A stretch of DNA of 35,375 nucleotides from an uncultured delta proteobacterium (GCA_903922175.1 CAIXSY010000197.1:1-35375); one strand, 5' to 3'; shown: positions 1 to 9,517, numbered from the stretch's first letter. A program made the numbers and translations. Notes: generated by a model not told the origin, from the sequence alone.

Positions 1-47
1 CGGACGCATCCTCGTGCCTCTCTGAGCCTCCCAGCGGCGCGCCATAG

Positions 48-359
48 CGCGACGTACCTGAATACACTTTTTCCATAGACGAAAAGACATTTGCAGAATT
101 AGAGGAGGTTAAAGCACTGCTTTCTTCAAGCTTACCCCAAGGCGTAAGCCTTAAAGAGGCGCTCAAAGTGCTCCTTGGTCAGTATCTTGAACGGCATTCA
201 CCCGAAAGGCGCCAGGCTAGGCGGCTCGCGGCGGCTAGCAGGCAGAAGACCTCGATTGACGCGCCTTCGCCTAAGGTTAACCCCGAGATAACCGCTGAAA
301 CGAAAGTTGCTCCAGCTAACCGCCATATCCCAGCTAAGATCAGAGACGAAGTGCTCTAA
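48..359 (+). pseudogene. Fragment of an HNH-endonuclease-family protein (pre-HNH helical region only)
   Basis: Frame open from 48 after an in-frame TAG at 45-47. Reads ...YTFSIDEKTFAELEEVKALLSSSLPQGVSLKEALKVLLGQYLERHSPERRQARR...NRHIPAKIRDEVL*. This resembles the segment preceding the HNH motif (typically RxIPAxVRREVWxRD...) and stops just before it. Confidence 0.6.
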
Positions 360-412
360 CTACTTGATTATAAATATTATTTACACCACGAAAGAGTCCC
401 GTGACGTTCACT

Positions 413-432
413 GGGGGGGGGGGGGGGGGGGG
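413..432. repeat. Homopolymer tract of 20 consecutive G
   Basis: Direct read of ctGGGGGGGGGGGGGGGGGGGGcgcc. Confidence 0.95.
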
Positions 433-611
433 CGCCAGATTTAATAACGCGGTGCGTACGCGGAGGGGGTTTTCACCAAACATCCATCCTGTACTCCGTT
501 AAAATTATTTAATTAGCATTGTGATGCCCTAAATTACTCCCTGTCTTATGTCACACACTAAACTAAGTCCTCCATAACTGTTCTAGAAAAGTATTTTGAT
601 GGATATTTCTC

Positions 612-1814
612 ATGCCTACCACGCTTCCTGCTACTCTTGCCGATGTGGCGAGACCTAACTGCAAGAATCCCCCCGTGGAGCCGGCGAGCGCATCATTGAG
701 GGTGCCAAACGCCGATGACTATAGGGCCGCCGGCCAATTAGGCGATGCTGCAGCAATGCAAGTTACTGCCGCCGAGACATTCACGGTTACTAAGATCACC
801 GTAAAGAACCTTGGTCAGGTAGCTCCCGCGGCGCAGGTCTCAGCTAGCCAGGCCATAGAGCAAGAAATCCAAGCATGGTTCATAGAGCGCTCAGCTAGGA
901 AGTTTGATCATGAACTTTCGGATCCGAGGGTCGGGAAACGGGTTGCGGAGCAGGTTGCCAACTACACTGACTCCTTGGGTGAGATAGTCGCTAACTTAGC
1001 AGGAAAGATTACCGGCCGCATCGAGAGGATTAGGGGGCTTGAGTGGGATCGCAAAACAGGAGCATGGAAGACGGAGCACTGGACCAAGGAGCGTGAAAAC
1101 GGGGCGCAGGAAGCCGCCGCAGATACCTCAACAGACGTTGCTCTAAAGCTAAAAAAGATATCAGAGCAAACGCGGGAGGCTTTCAATGGCATACTTTTCG
1201 ACCCTGAGAAGCGCTGGCAGTTTTCGAAATCTGCGGCGACTGCTCTTCATGAATTTCCAGTAAAGTCGCAAGAATTGATTGCCGCCGCCTCCCAAGTCAC
1301 TGGAAAGTTTTTACTAGCTTCGAATTTATCAGAGCAAGCTATCGCCAACTGTAAGGAGTTAGAGGCGGCGCAAAAAGAGTGCCTGAGGCGGCTTGGCAAA
1401 ATTGCTTTAGAAAGAGGAATGGATGCCGCTCGAGTGGAAGAAGATCGGCTTTACAAGTCAGGCAAACATCCCAGTCTTCAACTAGATGCTCTGTTTAAAA
1501 CGGCTCCCTGTAATGGACATGATGGACATGCAGCCGCGGTTGTTCAAGAGGCAGCGCATACGCAAAAAGATGCCGGAGTTTTATTTGGGGATCTGCTTCG
1601 AGAGGCAGAGAAAAATACTAGCGGAGAACTAGCTTCCAGACCCAAAAACGAGTTCGGTGAGTATGCCAGACTCCAGTCAAGTATAATTTTCGATGAGTTA
1701 CGCCAAGCTGCCGCAAGGGTACGTTTACAGCTCCCCTCATATCCGCTTCCCGGATTTCTGGGTTACGCTTTGCAGGACATGCTGCTAAGCACATACCCGG
1801 GGAATTGCAATTAG
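612..1814 (+). CDS. Hypothetical protein, 400 aa, no recognised family
   Basis: Long ORF without an equally long competing frame; predominantly helical composition; no signal peptide or known motif seen. Confidence 0.75.
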   Translation: MPTTLPATLADVARPNCKNPPVEPASASLRVPNADDYRAAGQLGDAAAMQVTAAETFTVTKITVKNLGQVAPAAQVSASQAIEQEIQAWFIERSARKFDHELSDPRVGKRVAEQVANYTDSLGEIVANLAGKITGRIERIRGLEWDRKTGAWKTEHWTKERENGAQEAAADTSTDVALKLKKISEQTREAFNGILFDPEKRWQFSKSAATALHEFPVKSQELIAAASQVTGKFLLASNLSEQAIANCKELEAAQKECLRRLGKIALERGMDAARVEEDRLYKSGKHPSLQLDALFKTAPCNGHDGHAAAVVQEAAHTQKDAGVLFGDLLREAEKNTSGELASRPKNEFGEYARLQSSIIFDELRQAAARVRLQLPSYPLPGFLGYALQDMLLSTYPGNCN

Positions 1815-1827
1815 ACCCTGGTGACCA

Positions 1828-4281
1828 CTAAAGATCCGGCGACTCCAAATAATCCTTCGAGGTACTCTCCCCCCCAACGCTCCGGCGCGGCTCGGTGCCT
1901 TTGATGAAGTACTCCAGGATTGCACCGGGACGGCCCTGCTCAGAAAGGACGCCCGATTCCTTATCTACCCAAAAAGGATCAACACCTTCCGGCACACTGA
2001 AGTCAAGCGGCTGGATCGGATCGGCTTTGACATACTCAATCCCCAAGCGTTCGGCATCGGCCTGCGCCTCTTGCTCGAGTTTGGCGTATGCCACCTCATC
2101 CTGGTTCTTTAAAAAGTCGCTCATGAAGTAGAGCCACGTCGGCGCCGAGACCACACCACCGGTCTCTTTGTCTCCGATCTTCTTTTTCTGATCAAAACCG
2201 GTCCAGACACCCGCGACCCATTGTGGGGTGTAGCCGATGAACCAAGCATCCATCTCCTCGTTCGAGGTCCCCGTTTTCCCAGCCACGGGACGACCGATAG
2301 GCTTTATGCGGTAGCCCGTGCCATGTTCAACCACTCCCTTCATCAGGTTAGCCATGATAAATGCGCTATTTTCACTAATTACCTGATGAGCATGGGCTAG
2401 CTTTTCATTTTCGTAATCATAAACCACCACACCGTCACGATCGACGATCTTAGTGATAAAAACGCTATCGAGAAGAAGTCCCTTGGCAGCGAATACGCCA
2501 TAGGCGCGTGTCATTTCAAGCAGCGTGACCTCGCTACTACCAAGAGCCAACGAGAGGTTACGGCCGAGCGGGCTCGTGATACCAAGCTTCTTGGCATAAC
2601 GAATCACCGCATCAACTCCGATCCGAGAAACGATGTCAGCGGAAACCAAGTTCCGAGATTTCTCTAGCGCCGTACGCAAGGTAATCGGTCCAAGATAGTT
2701 TTTATCAAAATTACCCGGGGTCCAGAACTCGTCACCTACGCGGAAGGTTCGCGGCGTATCGTAGACGATGGTCGACGGGGTATACTTAAAGCCGTCGACC
2801 GCCGACAGATACACGACTGGCTTAAAGGTGGACCCCGGCTGACGCAGAGCCTGCGTCGCTCGATTGAAGACGCTACGCTGAAAACTATAGCCGCCAATCG
2901 TGGTGAGCACCTTCCCCGACTCGGGGTCGATAAGCACGAGGGCCGATTCGATGTCGGGAGACTGGTCAAGTACCATGTTCCGCAGCTCGCCGGGGGGTAG
3001 ATCAGCAGGAGCCTTATCTGTAGCATCAGCTGTCGGAAGTTGTGAGACTTCGATCACATCGCCAACTCGCACGACCTCTTCCGGCTTAATCCAGTTAATG
3101 CTGTCGTCCGACTCGATCTTTCTTTTGGCCCAGCCGACATCCTTGAGGTTTATCGCCGCATTCCAATGTCCGAGGACGACGCGTACCGAACCGGTGCGGC
3201 GTGAAACCGCGGTCACGAGCGCCGGATAGGGGACAGAAGGTTCGAGGTTACTCACGTTACTGGCGGCGTGCGCCTGCAAGAAGCGTTCCTTGTCTGCTCC
3301 CTGAATAAACGCAATCGGCCCGCGCCAGCCGCGGCGCTTGTCGACCTCTCGCAATCCCTTGCGCAGAGCCAAGGTCGCCAGGCGATCCGCATTGAGGTCA
3401 AGTGCTGTATAGATCTGCAGTCCATCACGATCGATGTTGAGGTCCTTGAATCGCTCTAGAAACAAACGCCGCACCTCAGAGACATAGTAGGGCGCCCGAT
3501 AAATAGTCTGCGTTTCCGGGGGGTAAAAACGGAGCTTCTCGCGCTCAGCCTGAAGTACCTGATCCACTGTAATGAACCCGGCTTTCTTCATCTGATCGAG
3601 CACATAGCGCTGCCGCCGCCTGGCGCGATCAAAATGCAGCACCGGCGAATAACGCGACGGCGCCTGTGGCAAGCCCGCCAGCATGGCGGCTTCGGCGATG
3701 GAGAGGTCCTTAATCTCTTTGCGGAAATAGGCGCGAGCGGCGGCCTTGACCCCGTACGCATTATTTCCAAGAAACAATTGATTGAGGTAGATCTCCAGAA
3801 TTTCATCTTTGGTAAGGCGCCGCTCAAGGCGGTAAGCCAAGATCGCCTCCTTAACCTTGCGCTTGATGTTTTTCTCCGGTGTCAGGAGCAGGTTCTTAAC
3901 CACCTGTTGGGTGATAGTCGAAGCTCCCTGTTTGGCCGAACCAGCCCTAAAATTCTTAACCGCTGCACGCAGGATACTAATCGGGTCAATCCCTTGGTGC
4001 TGATAAAAGTTAGAGTCCTCTGCCGCCAAAAAGGCCTGCTGGACTATCTTGGGGATCTCACTCAGCTTGAGCGGATAGCGGCGCTCGTCGTAGAACTCAG
4101 CCGCCAAGATGCCATCATTGGCATAAACGCTGGAAACGGCTGGCGGTCGATAATCATCAATGTTGGCAATATTCGGCAGATCACGGGTGAAATAAAAGTA
4201 TCCCCACGTGATCGCGCCAGCAGCCACCAGGCCCCCGATCAGAGCGACGATAACGAGAACAAGCAGGAGTTTCCTCAACAT
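1828..4281 (-). CDS. mrcA: Penicillin-binding protein 1A (bifunctional transglycosylase/transpeptidase)
   Basis: N-terminal TM; GT51 motifs (AAEDSNFYQHQGID, GASTITQQVVKNLLLT, RKVKEAILAYRLE); transpeptidase SxxK in RQPGSTFKPVVYLSA; KTGTSN. Confidence 0.95.
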   Translation of the reverse strand: MLRKLLLVLVIVALIGGLVAAGAITWGYFYFTRDLPNIANIDDYRPPAVSSVYANDGILAAEFYDERRYPLKLSEIPKIVQQAFLAAEDSNFYQHQGIDPISILRAAVKNFRAGSAKQGASTITQQVVKNLLLTPEKNIKRKVKEAILAYRLERRLTKDEILEIYLNQLFLGNNAYGVKAAARAYFRKEIKDLSIAEAAMLAGLPQAPSRYSPVLHFDRARRRQRYVLDQMKKAGFITVDQVLQAEREKLRFYPPETQTIYRAPYYVSEVRRLFLERFKDLNIDRDGLQIYTALDLNADRLATLALRKGLREVDKRRGWRGPIAFIQGADKERFLQAHAASNVSNLEPSVPYPALVTAVSRRTGSVRVVLGHWNAAINLKDVGWAKRKIESDDSINWIKPEEVVRVGDVIEVSQLPTADATDKAPADLPPGELRNMVLDQSPDIESALVLIDPESGKVLTTIGGYSFQRSVFNRATQALRQPGSTFKPVVYLSAVDGFKYTPSTIVYDTPRTFRVGDEFWTPGNFDKNYLGPITLRTALEKSRNLVSADIVSRIGVDAVIRYAKKLGITSPLGRNLSLALGSSEVTLLEMTRAYGVFAAKGLLLDSVFITKIVDRDGVVVYDYENEKLAHAHQVISENSAFIMANLMKGVVEHGTGYRIKPIGRPVAGKTGTSNEEMDAWFIGYTPQWVAGVWTGFDQKKKIGDKETGGVVSAPTWLYFMSDFLKNQDEVAYAKLEQEAQADAERLGIEYVKADPIQPLDFSVPEGVDPFWVDKESGVLSEQGRPGAILEYFIKGTEPRRSVGGESTSKDYLESPDL

Positions 4282-4284
4282 ATA

Positions 4285-4340
4285 TTCCTAGCGAGGCTTC
4301 GCCTCAGACCGACCAAGCATTCTCCCGTGCACCTGCACGC
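4285..4340 (-). repeat. Dispersed element 'B' (CGTGCAGGTGCACGGGAGAAN..GGTCTGAGGCGAAGCCTCGCTAGGAA), in the mrcA 5' leader
   Basis: Matches 18641-18676 and 27246-27336; contains the GAGGCgaaGCCTC mini-hairpin directly upstream of AGGAA-N4-ATG of mrcA. Confidence 0.75.
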
Positions 4341-4341
4341 A

Positions 4342-4401
4342 AGGTCCCATCCTGAGATAAGTATACACATCAGGAGGCAGTGGTGCTATGGGATGGGACC
4401 T
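4342..4401. repeat. Inverted repeat AGGTCCCATCC...GGATGGGACCT, 11-bp perfect arms
   Basis: 4342-4352 and 4391-4401 are exact reverse complements; nested CCTGA/TCAGG in the loop. Confidence 0.85.
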
Positions 4402-4410
4402 AAGAAGAAA

Positions 4411-4504
4411 GGCTGACAGCAGATCTCTGAGAGCTGCTTACAGAAGGCAGAGAGCAGGCAGGCGACACGAGTCTCTTCGGCACGAATGCGCGAGTTGGTT
4501 CGAC
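4411..4504 (-). repeat. Dispersed element 'A' (head plus heptamer array), minus orientation
   Basis: Reverse complement reads GTCGAACCAACTCGCGCATTCGTGCCGAAGAG...CTGCTCT CTGCCTT CTGTAAG CAGCTCT CAGAGAT CTGCTGT. Confidence 0.75.
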
Positions 4505-4547
4505 TGGATTCACTCCGCTCGTTTAACTGGTTAGACCCTGGAAACGG

Positions 4548-6065
4548 TTATGGCATCACTGTCGGCGACGCAGTCACCATTGTCGGGCTTGTACTTGCGA
4601 CAGGAGCTATTTTTATCAGCGACTCAACTCGAGGTGTAATCTTAGTAAAAGACTCTTCGTCAATGATAAACGCCTCGGTCAGATCGTTCACCGCAGCATA
4701 GTAGGCTACTATCTGCTTGTCGCCTAGTCGAGACTCTTCGGGGGGTAGCTGCGCCCCGACAACGAGGGTCAGGCTTTGGTGCTTCTCATTATTCGGCGCC
4801 CCCTCGGCCCTAAGGGTAACCGTCACCTTCAAGCGCGGAGTGGTAAATCCGAAGTCCTTGTCCGACCGCGGATAACCGATAACCGGCAGCTTACTCAAAT
4901 TTTGGAGGATCTCCATGACGAAAGGGGTGTCGCCATCCTTTTGATTGACCTTCCACCCATCACCCGACCTGGTCAGGCCGGTAGGATCGCCGCCTGTCTG
5001 CTCAAAAACAACGCTGTCGACCGCCTCAGTGTCAAATGTGAAAAACTGCTTCTGACGAAAGACCTCAATCGGCTTATTAAGACTCTTAAAACCGGCATCG
5101 CTCAGCTTATATAGTATTGGCGAGCCCAGCACCTGCCCAGCAAATTGAGCTTCCCCGCCTGAGCCGAAGACGAACTCCAGGTTGGGCTTTTTGGCAGCGT
5201 CCTTAAATTCCAGGACGAACTTCATTGCGGGAGTGACGAGCCCGTAGTCCGCAGGATTCGGCGCTGTCCCATCAATCGCAGGATCGATGAAGTCCAGTAC
5301 GTTGAGGGTACGCAGGGTGCGCAAGAGGTCGCCCACAGCGCTGGAACTGGCGCTAAATTGTCCGGGCTCTACAATCCTCCAATTGAAATCATCACCCTGG
5401 ACTAACTTGATATTGCCCGTTGGGCTCGTGAGCGAAATAGACCGTAAATCGTAATCGGTGAATTCGAAGGGGGTTTTTGAGCGAAACTCGTTCGGTTTTT
5501 TACTCGCTGCGTCAAACAGGGCTCCGCTGATAAGGTATATCCCCTCGCGCCCCGAGATGGAGGCATAACGCTTTCCCACATACTCGTTCTGCTTACCAAG
5601 AGAGATAGTTCTCGTTTCTGCACCAACGTTAACCGCAAGCTGGATCGCCGGGTCTCCGAGTCCGTAGACAGCGAGATCCTTATCCTGCTCCTCGGCCGGA
5701 ATCCTAGAGTCGAGACTGAGGCCGATGATCGCTGTCACCAGGGAGCCGACGGTTGCCCCCTCCAGCTTTGCGCCTTTGAGGCCCCCAAGCTCCCACTTGG
5801 CGAAAGGTGACTCGGCAAGGGCGCTCTCCGTCTGCTCGTCCTTGGCACCTTTCTTCAATCCTGCGACAGCAGGCACGGTATTGCTAAGGGAGAACTCACC
5901 GGACTGCCCCTTGATACGAATCGTCACGATAGACTTCGGCTCAACCCCGGCAAAAAGAATGTCTGCATTCTTCTTTGCCTCCTCTCGCGGCAGCTCATAC
6001 TTGAAGATATAGGCCACAATGCCAGCCAAAATAACTGCGAAAAATAACGTTTTCTTAAAGCTCAT
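4548..6065 (-). CDS. DUF4340 domain-containing protein
   Basis: N-terminal TM (MSFKKTLFFAVILAGIVAYIFKYELP); DUF4340-like repeats (GLGDPAIQLAVNVGAETRTISLGKQNEYVGKRYA); located downstream of GldG-like gene. Confidence 0.8.
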   Translation of the reverse strand: MSFKKTLFFAVILAGIVAYIFKYELPREEAKKNADILFAGVEPKSIVTIRIKGQSGEFSLSNTVPAVAGLKKGAKDEQTESALAESPFAKWELGGLKGAKLEGATVGSLVTAIIGLSLDSRIPAEEQDKDLAVYGLGDPAIQLAVNVGAETRTISLGKQNEYVGKRYASISGREGIYLISGALFDAASKKPNEFRSKTPFEFTDYDLRSISLTSPTGNIKLVQGDDFNWRIVEPGQFSASSSAVGDLLRTLRTLNVLDFIDPAIDGTAPNPADYGLVTPAMKFVLEFKDAAKKPNLEFVFGSGGEAQFAGQVLGSPILYKLSDAGFKSLNKPIEVFRQKQFFTFDTEAVDSVVFEQTGGDPTGLTRSGDGWKVNQKDGDTPFVMEILQNLSKLPVIGYPRSDKDFGFTTPRLKVTVTLRAEGAPNNEKHQSLTLVVGAQLPPEESRLGDKQIVAYYAAVNDLTEAFIIDEESFTKITPRVESLIKIAPVASTSPTMVTASPTVMP

Positions 6066-6115
6066 AGAGATTCCTCAGCCTTCGATTTCAGAGGGCTCGG
6101 CTCAGCCAATCTGGA

Positions 6116-7798
6116 TTATCCGGCCCGCGATGGATTGTTGCGCCGACGCCACCAAACAACCAACCCGAACATAAGAATCAACTCTGGAATCATAAAACTC
6201 GCTGTGATCAGGCGCAGAAACGTCTCCTGTTCAATCGGCGCGGCGGACTCACGCAACGAACGCGGGCGTATCGACACTCCCCCCTCTTCACCGGCGATCC
6301 AGTTGATGCTGTTGAGCACCAGATCTTTATTAGCGTACACATTCAGATTGCTATTAAGCACCCAGTCACCATCGGCGATGACGACGACACGCGAGGACTT
6401 CGTCGCGCTATCTTCAGCGGACTTGCCTGCTGCCTCGGGCTCCGATTTGAGCCTCTTCTCATAGACAACGCCCATGCTCACCGGACCCTTGATATCGCTA
6501 TCGTCGGCATCGGCCGATGGCTCATCGGCGAATAATGCGCTCAGATTTGTTTCCGCCCAGGCGGTCTGGCTGCTCTTCAGGAGATCGGTATAGGTCACAC
6601 CGTCCATGCTCTTGGCCTTCGAGCGAACACTCGCCGCAGCGTTGAATACGGTAACCGTCGTCGGCGTAAAATCTTTGGTGATCGGATGCGAACCATAGGT
6701 GCGCACCACAGGCTGGGCGCCGATCTCCGGCGCGGCGAAGAGGCGCGCCACACGATCGAGCACCAAGTTGTCGCCGATCTCGATACCGAAGTGGTTGGCC
6801 AAACTACGCACCTCATCAAACACGGGATCGCTGACCGTCATTTTGCGCTGCGGAAGGAGGAGCAGATGCCCGCCGGCCTCAACATATTTAATCAACGCAT
6901 CCTTCTCTCCTGAGCCGAAAGTTCGCGCCGGAGCGACCAACATCACCGCCGCTGCATCCGCAGGTACCGCGCCGCTCTGGGCGAGGAAAAGCTCCTCAAT
7001 CGTGAAGTGCTCATTGGCGATCGCCTCCTTGAGCAGACCAACCCCTTCGGGGCCCACCGAACTTAGGCTCGGCTCATCATGGCCAGTTAGGTAATAGACC
7101 TTCTTAGCCGCACCACGTTGCAACTTAAGAATGGCATTCGTCACCGCCTCCTCGCTCACCTGATCAATGCGGCTCACCGCCTTGGTGTCGCCCTCGCCGT
7201 ACTCAAGGTACAGGAGGTTGCCGCCCTTAAATCCGTATTTTTCGACAAGGCCCGGCTTAGCCTGAGGATCAAACTGCTCAACGCTAAGCATGGAATGATT
7301 GCTGTGGAGATACAACTCAAAGAGCTCCTTGGTCGCTCGTCCGATGTCCTGCCCCTCTCTGCCTAAACGCGCAACGCTCTGCCCTTTGAGTCCAACAAGC
7401 CTCAGCGGCTTTTTAAGCCCAGCAAGAACATCCCGTGACTGTGGCGACAGACTGTAAACGGATTGCTCGGTAAAATCCCAGCGACTATCGTACCGGCTCG
7501 CCAACCAGTTAATCGCCACAAGGATACCAACGAACACGACAAGGTAAGCTGAAGCGTTATAGCCGAATCGTGCCGTGCGGCCGATCGCCGCCTGGCCCAC
7601 GGCGCCTATGTTTTTCAAGCCGGCAAACCAGAACCAGAGAGCGAGAAGCACCACTCCCAAGAATAGATTCCCAAGGACAAAGAAGCTCTCCAGCGCTCCG
7701 CCAACACCAAGCAACGAGGTCAAAAGCACGCTCTCAACCAGGGCAAACACCAAAAAAATCAGCGCCGCTATGCCGCCAAATTTAATCCACCTATTCAT
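6116..7798 (-). CDS. GldG-like ABC-type transport auxiliary protein
   Basis: TM segments at both termini; YDSRWDFTEQSVYSLSPQSRDVLAGLKKPLRL and KKVYYLTGHDEPSL are typical of GldG/ABC_transp_aux. Confidence 0.85.
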   Translation of the reverse strand: MNRWIKFGGIAALIFLVFALVESVLLTSLLGVGGALESFFVLGNLFLGVVLLALWFWFAGLKNIGAVGQAAIGRTARFGYNASAYLVVFVGILVAINWLASRYDSRWDFTEQSVYSLSPQSRDVLAGLKKPLRLVGLKGQSVARLGREGQDIGRATKELFELYLHSNHSMLSVEQFDPQAKPGLVEKYGFKGGNLLYLEYGEGDTKAVSRIDQVSEEAVTNAILKLQRGAAKKVYYLTGHDEPSLSSVGPEGVGLLKEAIANEHFTIEELFLAQSGAVPADAAAVMLVAPARTFGSGEKDALIKYVEAGGHLLLLPQRKMTVSDPVFDEVRSLANHFGIEIGDNLVLDRVARLFAAPEIGAQPVVRTYGSHPITKDFTPTTVTVFNAAASVRSKAKSMDGVTYTDLLKSSQTAWAETNLSALFADEPSADADDSDIKGPVSMGVVYEKRLKSEPEAAGKSAEDSATKSSRVVVIADGDWVLNSNLNVYANKDLVLNSINWIAGEEGGVSIRPRSLRESAAPIEQETFLRLITASFMIPELILMFGLVVWWRRRNNPSRAG

Positions 7799-7866
7799 AA
7801 TCGATACTCCTTACCGGAAAATATTACGCACTGCGTCTGAATCTCGGGCGCACCTGGATGCCCCGA

Positions 7867-8640
7867 TTACCGCCAACGATAGGCATCAAGCGCCCGCTGC
7901 GAAAGAAACAGCCCGAGGAGGGTTAAACTTCCAAAATAGACGAGAGCCTTGCTCGTGACAACGCCACGCAGAAGATCGTCGACCTGTCGTACAGGGGAGA
8001 GGTAGGTCAAGACATCTGCCGAGACCCCACCTAGTGACTCAGCCGGCGCATCGATAATAAACAATATCAGAAGCACCATCAGGCTACTCACCCCGGCGAC
8101 GATCTGATTCTCTGTAAAAGAGGATACCGCCATACCGATGCTGGCGAAGGCACTTGAGAAGAGCACCAAACCGAGCAATCCAGTCAGCATCGGCCCGATC
8201 TCAGGATTGCCGTAGTAGAGCAACAGCGCCGGCAAGAGAAAGGTCAGACCACACATCAGGAGCAGCACAAAAACGACGCCCAGAAACTTTCCCAGCACGA
8301 TCTCGCCCACCGATACCGGTGAGGTTACGAGCAGCTCGAACGTCCCCGAGCGGCGCTCCTCAGCGATAAGGCGCATCGTCAAAAGCGGTACCACGAGTAT
8401 CAGCACGAACATCATCGACTGAAACATCTGCCCGATGACGAGCTGGTTAAGATTGGGCATCGGCCCCGCTCCACGATAGGGATTGGCCGCCATGAGGTTC
8501 AACACGTAGTTGAAATAGGCCAATAGGTTAAAGAAGAAATACCCAGCGATCACCACAAATCCGGTAATCACAAAATAGGCAATCGGCGAAACGAAGAAGG
8601 AGAGAAGCTCTCTCTTAAAGATACAAAATATATTTCTCAT
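7867..8640 (-). CDS. ABC-2 type transporter permease (GldF-like)
   Basis: Multi-TM; RLIAEERRSGTFELLVTSPVSVGEIVLGKFLG; adjacent to ATPase gene. Confidence 0.88.
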   Translation of the reverse strand: MRNIFCIFKRELLSFFVSPIAYFVITGFVVIAGYFFFNLLAYFNYVLNLMAANPYRGAGPMPNLNQLVIGQMFQSMMFVLILVVPLLTMRLIAEERRSGTFELLVTSPVSVGEIVLGKFLGVVFVLLLMCGLTFLLPALLLYYGNPEIGPMLTGLLGLVLFSSAFASIGMAVSSFTENQIVAGVSSLMVLLILFIIDAPAESLGGVSADVLTYLSPVRQVDDLLRGVVTSKALVYFGSLTLLGLFLSQRALDAYRWR

Positions 8641-8652
8641 TATTCACCTCGC

Positions 8653-9399
8653 TTAAACCGCAGACTGCGCGACCGACCCGGCGGCAGTGTGCTCATCGAA
8701 ACCGACACACTCAAGAAACACCTGCTCGAGTGGCTTGTCTTTCGTCAGCTCTTGTAGCCCCTGTTCGAGAACGATACGCCCACGGTTTATAATCACCACC
8801 TTGGTGCAGACCATCGAAACCTCAGGCAGGATGTGCGTGCTCAAGATGACCGTGTGGTCCTGGCCGAGCGATCGAATCATCTGGCGAATCTCGATAATCT
8901 GCTTCGGATCGAGCCCACTCGTTGGCTCATCGAGAATGATCACTTCGGGCTCATGGATGATCGCTTGTGCAATCCCCACACGCTGGCGAAAGCCACGCGA
9001 AACATGGCGGCAAAGACGCTTACGCACCTCACCCAGGAAACACCTCTCAACGACGCGATCGACGCTGCTGCGCACCCGAGCACGAGGCACAGCCTTTATC
9101 TCGGCCACAAACGTCAGATACTCCTCAATCGTCATCTCGCCATAGAGCGGCGGGTTTTCGGGGAGGTACCCGATACGACGACGCACCTCATCAGCCTGGT
9201 CGATGATATCAAAGCCCGCCACCTGCGCCGTACCACTGGTCGGCGGTAGGTACGTGGCCAACATGCGAATGGTTGTCGTCTTCCCGGCGCCATTCGGCCC
9301 AAGAAAACCAACGATCTCACCTTTCGCCGCGCTGAAGCTAATATCTGCGACAGCGCTATACTCTCCGTATTCCTTCGTAAGTCTTTGAACTTCAATCAT
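8653..9399 (-). CDS. ABC transporter ATP-binding protein (GldA-like)
   Basis: Walker A GPNGAGKTTTIRML, VSRGFRQRVGIAQAIIHEPEVIILDEPTSGLDP, STHILPEV. ORF track start is 9417; MIEVQRLTKEYG at 9399 is the likelier start. Confidence 0.9.
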   Translation of the reverse strand: MIEVQRLTKEYGEYSAVADISFSAAKGEIVGFLGPNGAGKTTTIRMLATYLPPTSGTAQVAGFDIIDQADEVRRRIGYLPENPPLYGEMTIEEYLTFVAEIKAVPRARVRSSVDRVVERCFLGEVRKRLCRHVSRGFRQRVGIAQAIIHEPEVIILDEPTSGLDPKQIIEIRQMIRSLGQDHTVILSTHILPEVSMVCTKVVIINRGRIVLEQGLQELTKDKPLEQVFLECVGFDEHTAAGSVAQSAV

Positions 9400-9493
9400 A
9401 GGCAGCAACCATCCCAACGATTATCTCGTATCCGCATCAAGGAAAAGACGAATGAATAGTACGTCTTACCTCAAACTTTGGAGGTGCACAAGG

Positions 9494-9517
9494 GCGGCCA
9501 GTGCTTCGTGGGACAAG
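9494..9517 (+). repeat. Dispersed element 'C', diverged copy (GCGGCCAGTGCTTCGTGGGACAAG)
   Basis: Resembles GCGGCAAGTGCTACGTAGGACAAG at 17551-17587 and 24696-24721. Confidence 0.55.

Noticed and set aside
3634-4416. 260-aa plus-strand ORF antisense to PBP1A
   Set aside because: Lies opposite a strongly conserved PBP1A reading frame; no family features; typical shadow ORF.
6699-7094. 131-aa plus-strand ORF antisense to the GldG-like gene
   Set aside because: Shadow of a conserved gene; no supporting features.
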